DNA of 5,988 bases from Candidatus Dadabacteria bacterium. Lineage in GTDB: Bacteria > Desulfobacterota_D > UBA1144 > Nemesobacterales > UBA2774. Below, one piece after another: positions 5,120 through 5,988 of this stretch. The position numbers were made by a program, and so were the translations under genes. Every line of letters begins with the position of its first letter. Within the stretch, counting starts at the first letter, position 1. The notes below the pieces were generated by a model that saw only the letters and a list, made by a program, of their open reading frames with translations, was not told where the DNA came from and did not search any database. The DNA lies in the NCBI GenBank assembly GCA_030632765.1, contig DAOVUC010000111.1:1-5988 (forward strand). The letters run 5' to 3'.

Positions 5120-5440
5120 ATGAGTGAAAAAACCTATTTTTTCGTAATCTCTATCCCAAGAGATGAAATAATCGAATACACGACCAAATTAAATTCCTAT
5201 ATCTCTAAACTATTCCCTGAAAAAAAATATCCCTGTACTCTCAAACCCCTGGAAATTAGAGATGAAGACGTCATAGCGAAAATAATAATTAAGGCTAACG
5301 AAAAGCATATAAAGGAATTTGCCGACAGGTTTTTCGATAAAAGTTATGAGCTTACTGAGCGTGAGAACGGCGAGATCGAAATCACCCAAAAAGAACCTGA
5401 TTTATCCCAAGTAACAGAAGATCACGGTCTAAAACACTAA
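5120..5440 (+). CDS. Conserved-looking hypothetical protein (106 aa)
   Basis: The function was not recognised. The protein starts MSEKTYFFVISIPRDEIIEY and is rich in Lys, Glu and Ile, with no signal peptide, transmembrane helix or Cys cluster (a single Cys in YPCTLKP). The visible pattern is strand (TYFFVISI), helix (EIIEYTTKLNSYISKLF), strand (EDVIAKIIIKA), helix (EKHIKEFADRFFDK), strand (YELTERENGEIEITQ), which would fit a small alpha/beta, ferredoxin-like fold. A polar tail ends in HGLKH. This is a cytoplasmic protein, possibly a binding or regulatory domain; that is inference from composition. It is divergently transcribed from the SprT-like gene and has its own promoter very close to the start codon. 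The frame begins just after the promoter, so ATG 5120 is the only reasonable start, although no ribosome-binding site is visible. Confidence 0.7.
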   Translation: MSEKTYFFVISIPRDEIIEYTTKLNSYISKLFPEKKYPCTLKPLEIRDEDVIAKIIIKANEKHIKEFADRFFDKSYELTERENGEIEITQKEPDLSQVTEDHGLKH

Positions 5441-5470
5441 TCACATAATAAATTATAGCAATCTTGTATT

Positions 5471-5496
5471 TTGCAAGTCCCTCTAAATACTTGCAA
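5471..5496. promoter_or_regulatory. Inverted repeat TTGCAAGT-N10-ACTTGCAA
   Basis: TTGCAAGT (5471-5478) and ACTTGCAA (5489-5496) are exact reverse complements with a 10-nt spacer, so the half-sites sit about two helical turns apart. It could be an operator for the downstream secreted-protein gene or a weak terminator for the 106-aa gene. No T run follows, and the half-site recurs at 5551-5568, which favours a protein-binding site. Confidence 0.45.
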
Positions 5497-5530
5497 TATC
5501 AGAAATAACAGCTTCTTTTTGTAATTTTTT

Positions 5531-5536
5531 CATAAT
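5531..5536 (+). promoter_or_regulatory. Candidate -10 (CATAAT) for the small secreted protein gene
   Basis: CATAAT differs from the -10 consensus at one position. No good -35 is seen 16-18 nt upstream. Transcription from about 5543 would place the dyad at 5551-5568 immediately downstream of the start point, consistent with repression by blocking RNA polymerase. Confidence 0.3.
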
Positions 5537-5550
5537 ACCTGAATCCTTTC

Positions 5551-5568
5551 TAGTTGCATTTGCAACTA
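5551..5568. promoter_or_regulatory. Perfect dyad TAGTTGCA-TT-TGCAACTA, likely operator
   Basis: Two 8-bp arms (5551-5558 and 5561-5568) flank a 2-bp centre. A two-base loop is too tight for a good RNA hairpin, so a dimeric DNA-binding regulator is more likely. The half-site resembles those of the inverted repeat at 5471-5496. The regulator cannot be named from the sequence. Confidence 0.5.
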
Positions 5569-5590
5569 AATTAGTGGAAACAAAAAATTG

Positions 5591-5605
5591 GCGGCTAAAG
5601 GCCGC
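5591..5605 (+). promoter_or_regulatory. Leader hairpin just before the ribosome-binding site
   Basis: GCGGC (5591-5595) pairs with GCCGC (5601-5605) across a TAAAG loop. It ends 7 nt before AGGAGG (5613-5618), which is 7 nt from ATG 5626. The GC-only stem stands out in an AT-rich leader and could stabilise the mRNA or affect ribosome access. Confidence 0.45.
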
Positions 5606-5625
5606 TAAAAACAGGAGGCAGTAAA

Positions 5626-5898
5626 ATGAAAAAGTTACTTTTAGCAGGAGCATTAGTAGTAGGACTTAGCTTTCCACTTACCTCGCAAGCTGAGATAAGC
5701 GCTTTCGGAGTTCAGATTCCGGCAGAAAAAACCCAAGTAAGTGACAGTATCAACGGCGGTTACGTAGCCCAGAGCCTATCCGATACATTCGTGGTACAGA
5801 AGCTTCAGAATTCAAGTGAAGCGGCATCCGCACAGTCAGTGAATGACAATACCTATTATGTATTCGGAGTAGAACTGGGCGGTGATAATGCCATATAA
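5626..5898 (+). CDS. Small secreted protein of unknown function (90 aa)
   Basis: The start has a strong AGGAGG seven bases upstream. Residues 1-22 form a classic Sec signal peptide: a KK n-region, a LLLAGALVVGLSF core, and a SQA cleavage site before Glu23. The mature part is about 68 residues, Cys-free, polar and mildly acidic, so it is periplasmic or released. Two similar short strands frame it: AFGVQIPAE (27-34 region) near the start and YVFGVELGG (78-86) near the end, both carrying FGV-[QE]-[IL]. The middle (SINGGYVAQSLSDTFVVQKL) is Ser/Gln/Val-rich. No lipobox, membrane anchor or sorting tail is present. No family was recognised; a structural surface or matrix protein or an exported peptide are possibilities only. 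It is a single gene with an elaborate leader (dyads and a hairpin) and its own terminator, which suggests regulated, possibly high expression. Confidence 0.8.
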   Translation: MKKLLLAGALVVGLSFPLTSQAEISAFGVQIPAEKTQVSDSINGGYVAQSLSDTFVVQKLQNSSEAASAQSVNDNTYYVFGVELGGDNAI

Positions 5899-5934
5899 GA
5901 AAATTGACCATACAATCCTCCATCCAACCAGAAA

Positions 5935-5971
5935 CCCGGTGATTAATTTCACCGGGCTTCTCCTTTTTTTT
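5935..5971 (+). terminator. Rho-independent terminator after the small secreted protein gene
   Basis: CCCGGTGA (5935-5942) pairs perfectly with TCACCGGG (5949-5956) over a 6-nt loop, followed by cttctcc and a run of eight T (5964-5971). It lies 37 nt after the stop codon. Confidence 0.88.
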
Positions 5972-5988
5972 AAGTCATCCTGAACTTG

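Overview
The window looks like part of a chromosome from a Gram-negative bacterium with a low-to-moderate GC genome and AT-rich intergenic gaps. It carries export signal peptides, strong purine-rich ribosome-binding sites, sigma70-type promoters, and two C-terminal surface-sorting tails of kinds known from Gram-negative envelopes (a GGGC/Cys tail and an IPTL tail). An environmental deltaproteobacterial-like or candidate-phylum organism would fit, but the sequence alone does not fix the taxon.

Layout: (1) Positions 1-1508 (+) hold the 3' part of a large secreted protein gene, read here as a cysteine-rich thaumatin-like domain followed by acidic thrombospondin type 3-like calcium-binding repeats and a GGGC + membrane helix + Arg tail. 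Its true start and signal peptide lie before the window. (2) Positions 1509-1830 are noncoding and contain a perfect 17-bp inverted repeat. (3) Positions 1831-2133 (+) encode a 100-aa helical protein of unknown function. (4) A good promoter drives a 427-aa MHS-family major facilitator transporter (2295-3578, +). (5) Convergent to it is a minus-strand gene (3605-4416) for an exported protein ending in an IPTL-type sorting tail. It is broken twice in the sequence as given: a one-base frame problem at a T9 run inside the signal peptide, and an in-frame TAG just before the sorting tail. (6) Further along the minus strand is a SprT-like zinc metallopeptidase (4525-5031). (7) Divergent from it is a 106-aa unknown protein (5120-5440, +). 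(8) Last is a small secreted protein (5626-5898, +) with a regulatory-looking leader and a clear intrinsic terminator.

The genes do not form one operon or a recognisable pathway. The common thread is cell-envelope biology: three of the seven loci encode exported proteins, two of them with different C-terminal sorting tails, which implies two separate sorting/processing machineries elsewhere in the genome. The most interesting locus is the IPTL gene. Its body is intact, but both the export signal and the sorting signal are separated from it by reading-frame interruptions, and the upstream one sits on a U UUU UUA heptamer in the correct frame for -1 slippage. Decay, sequence error and recoding are all possible and can be distinguished experimentally or by comparison with relatives.
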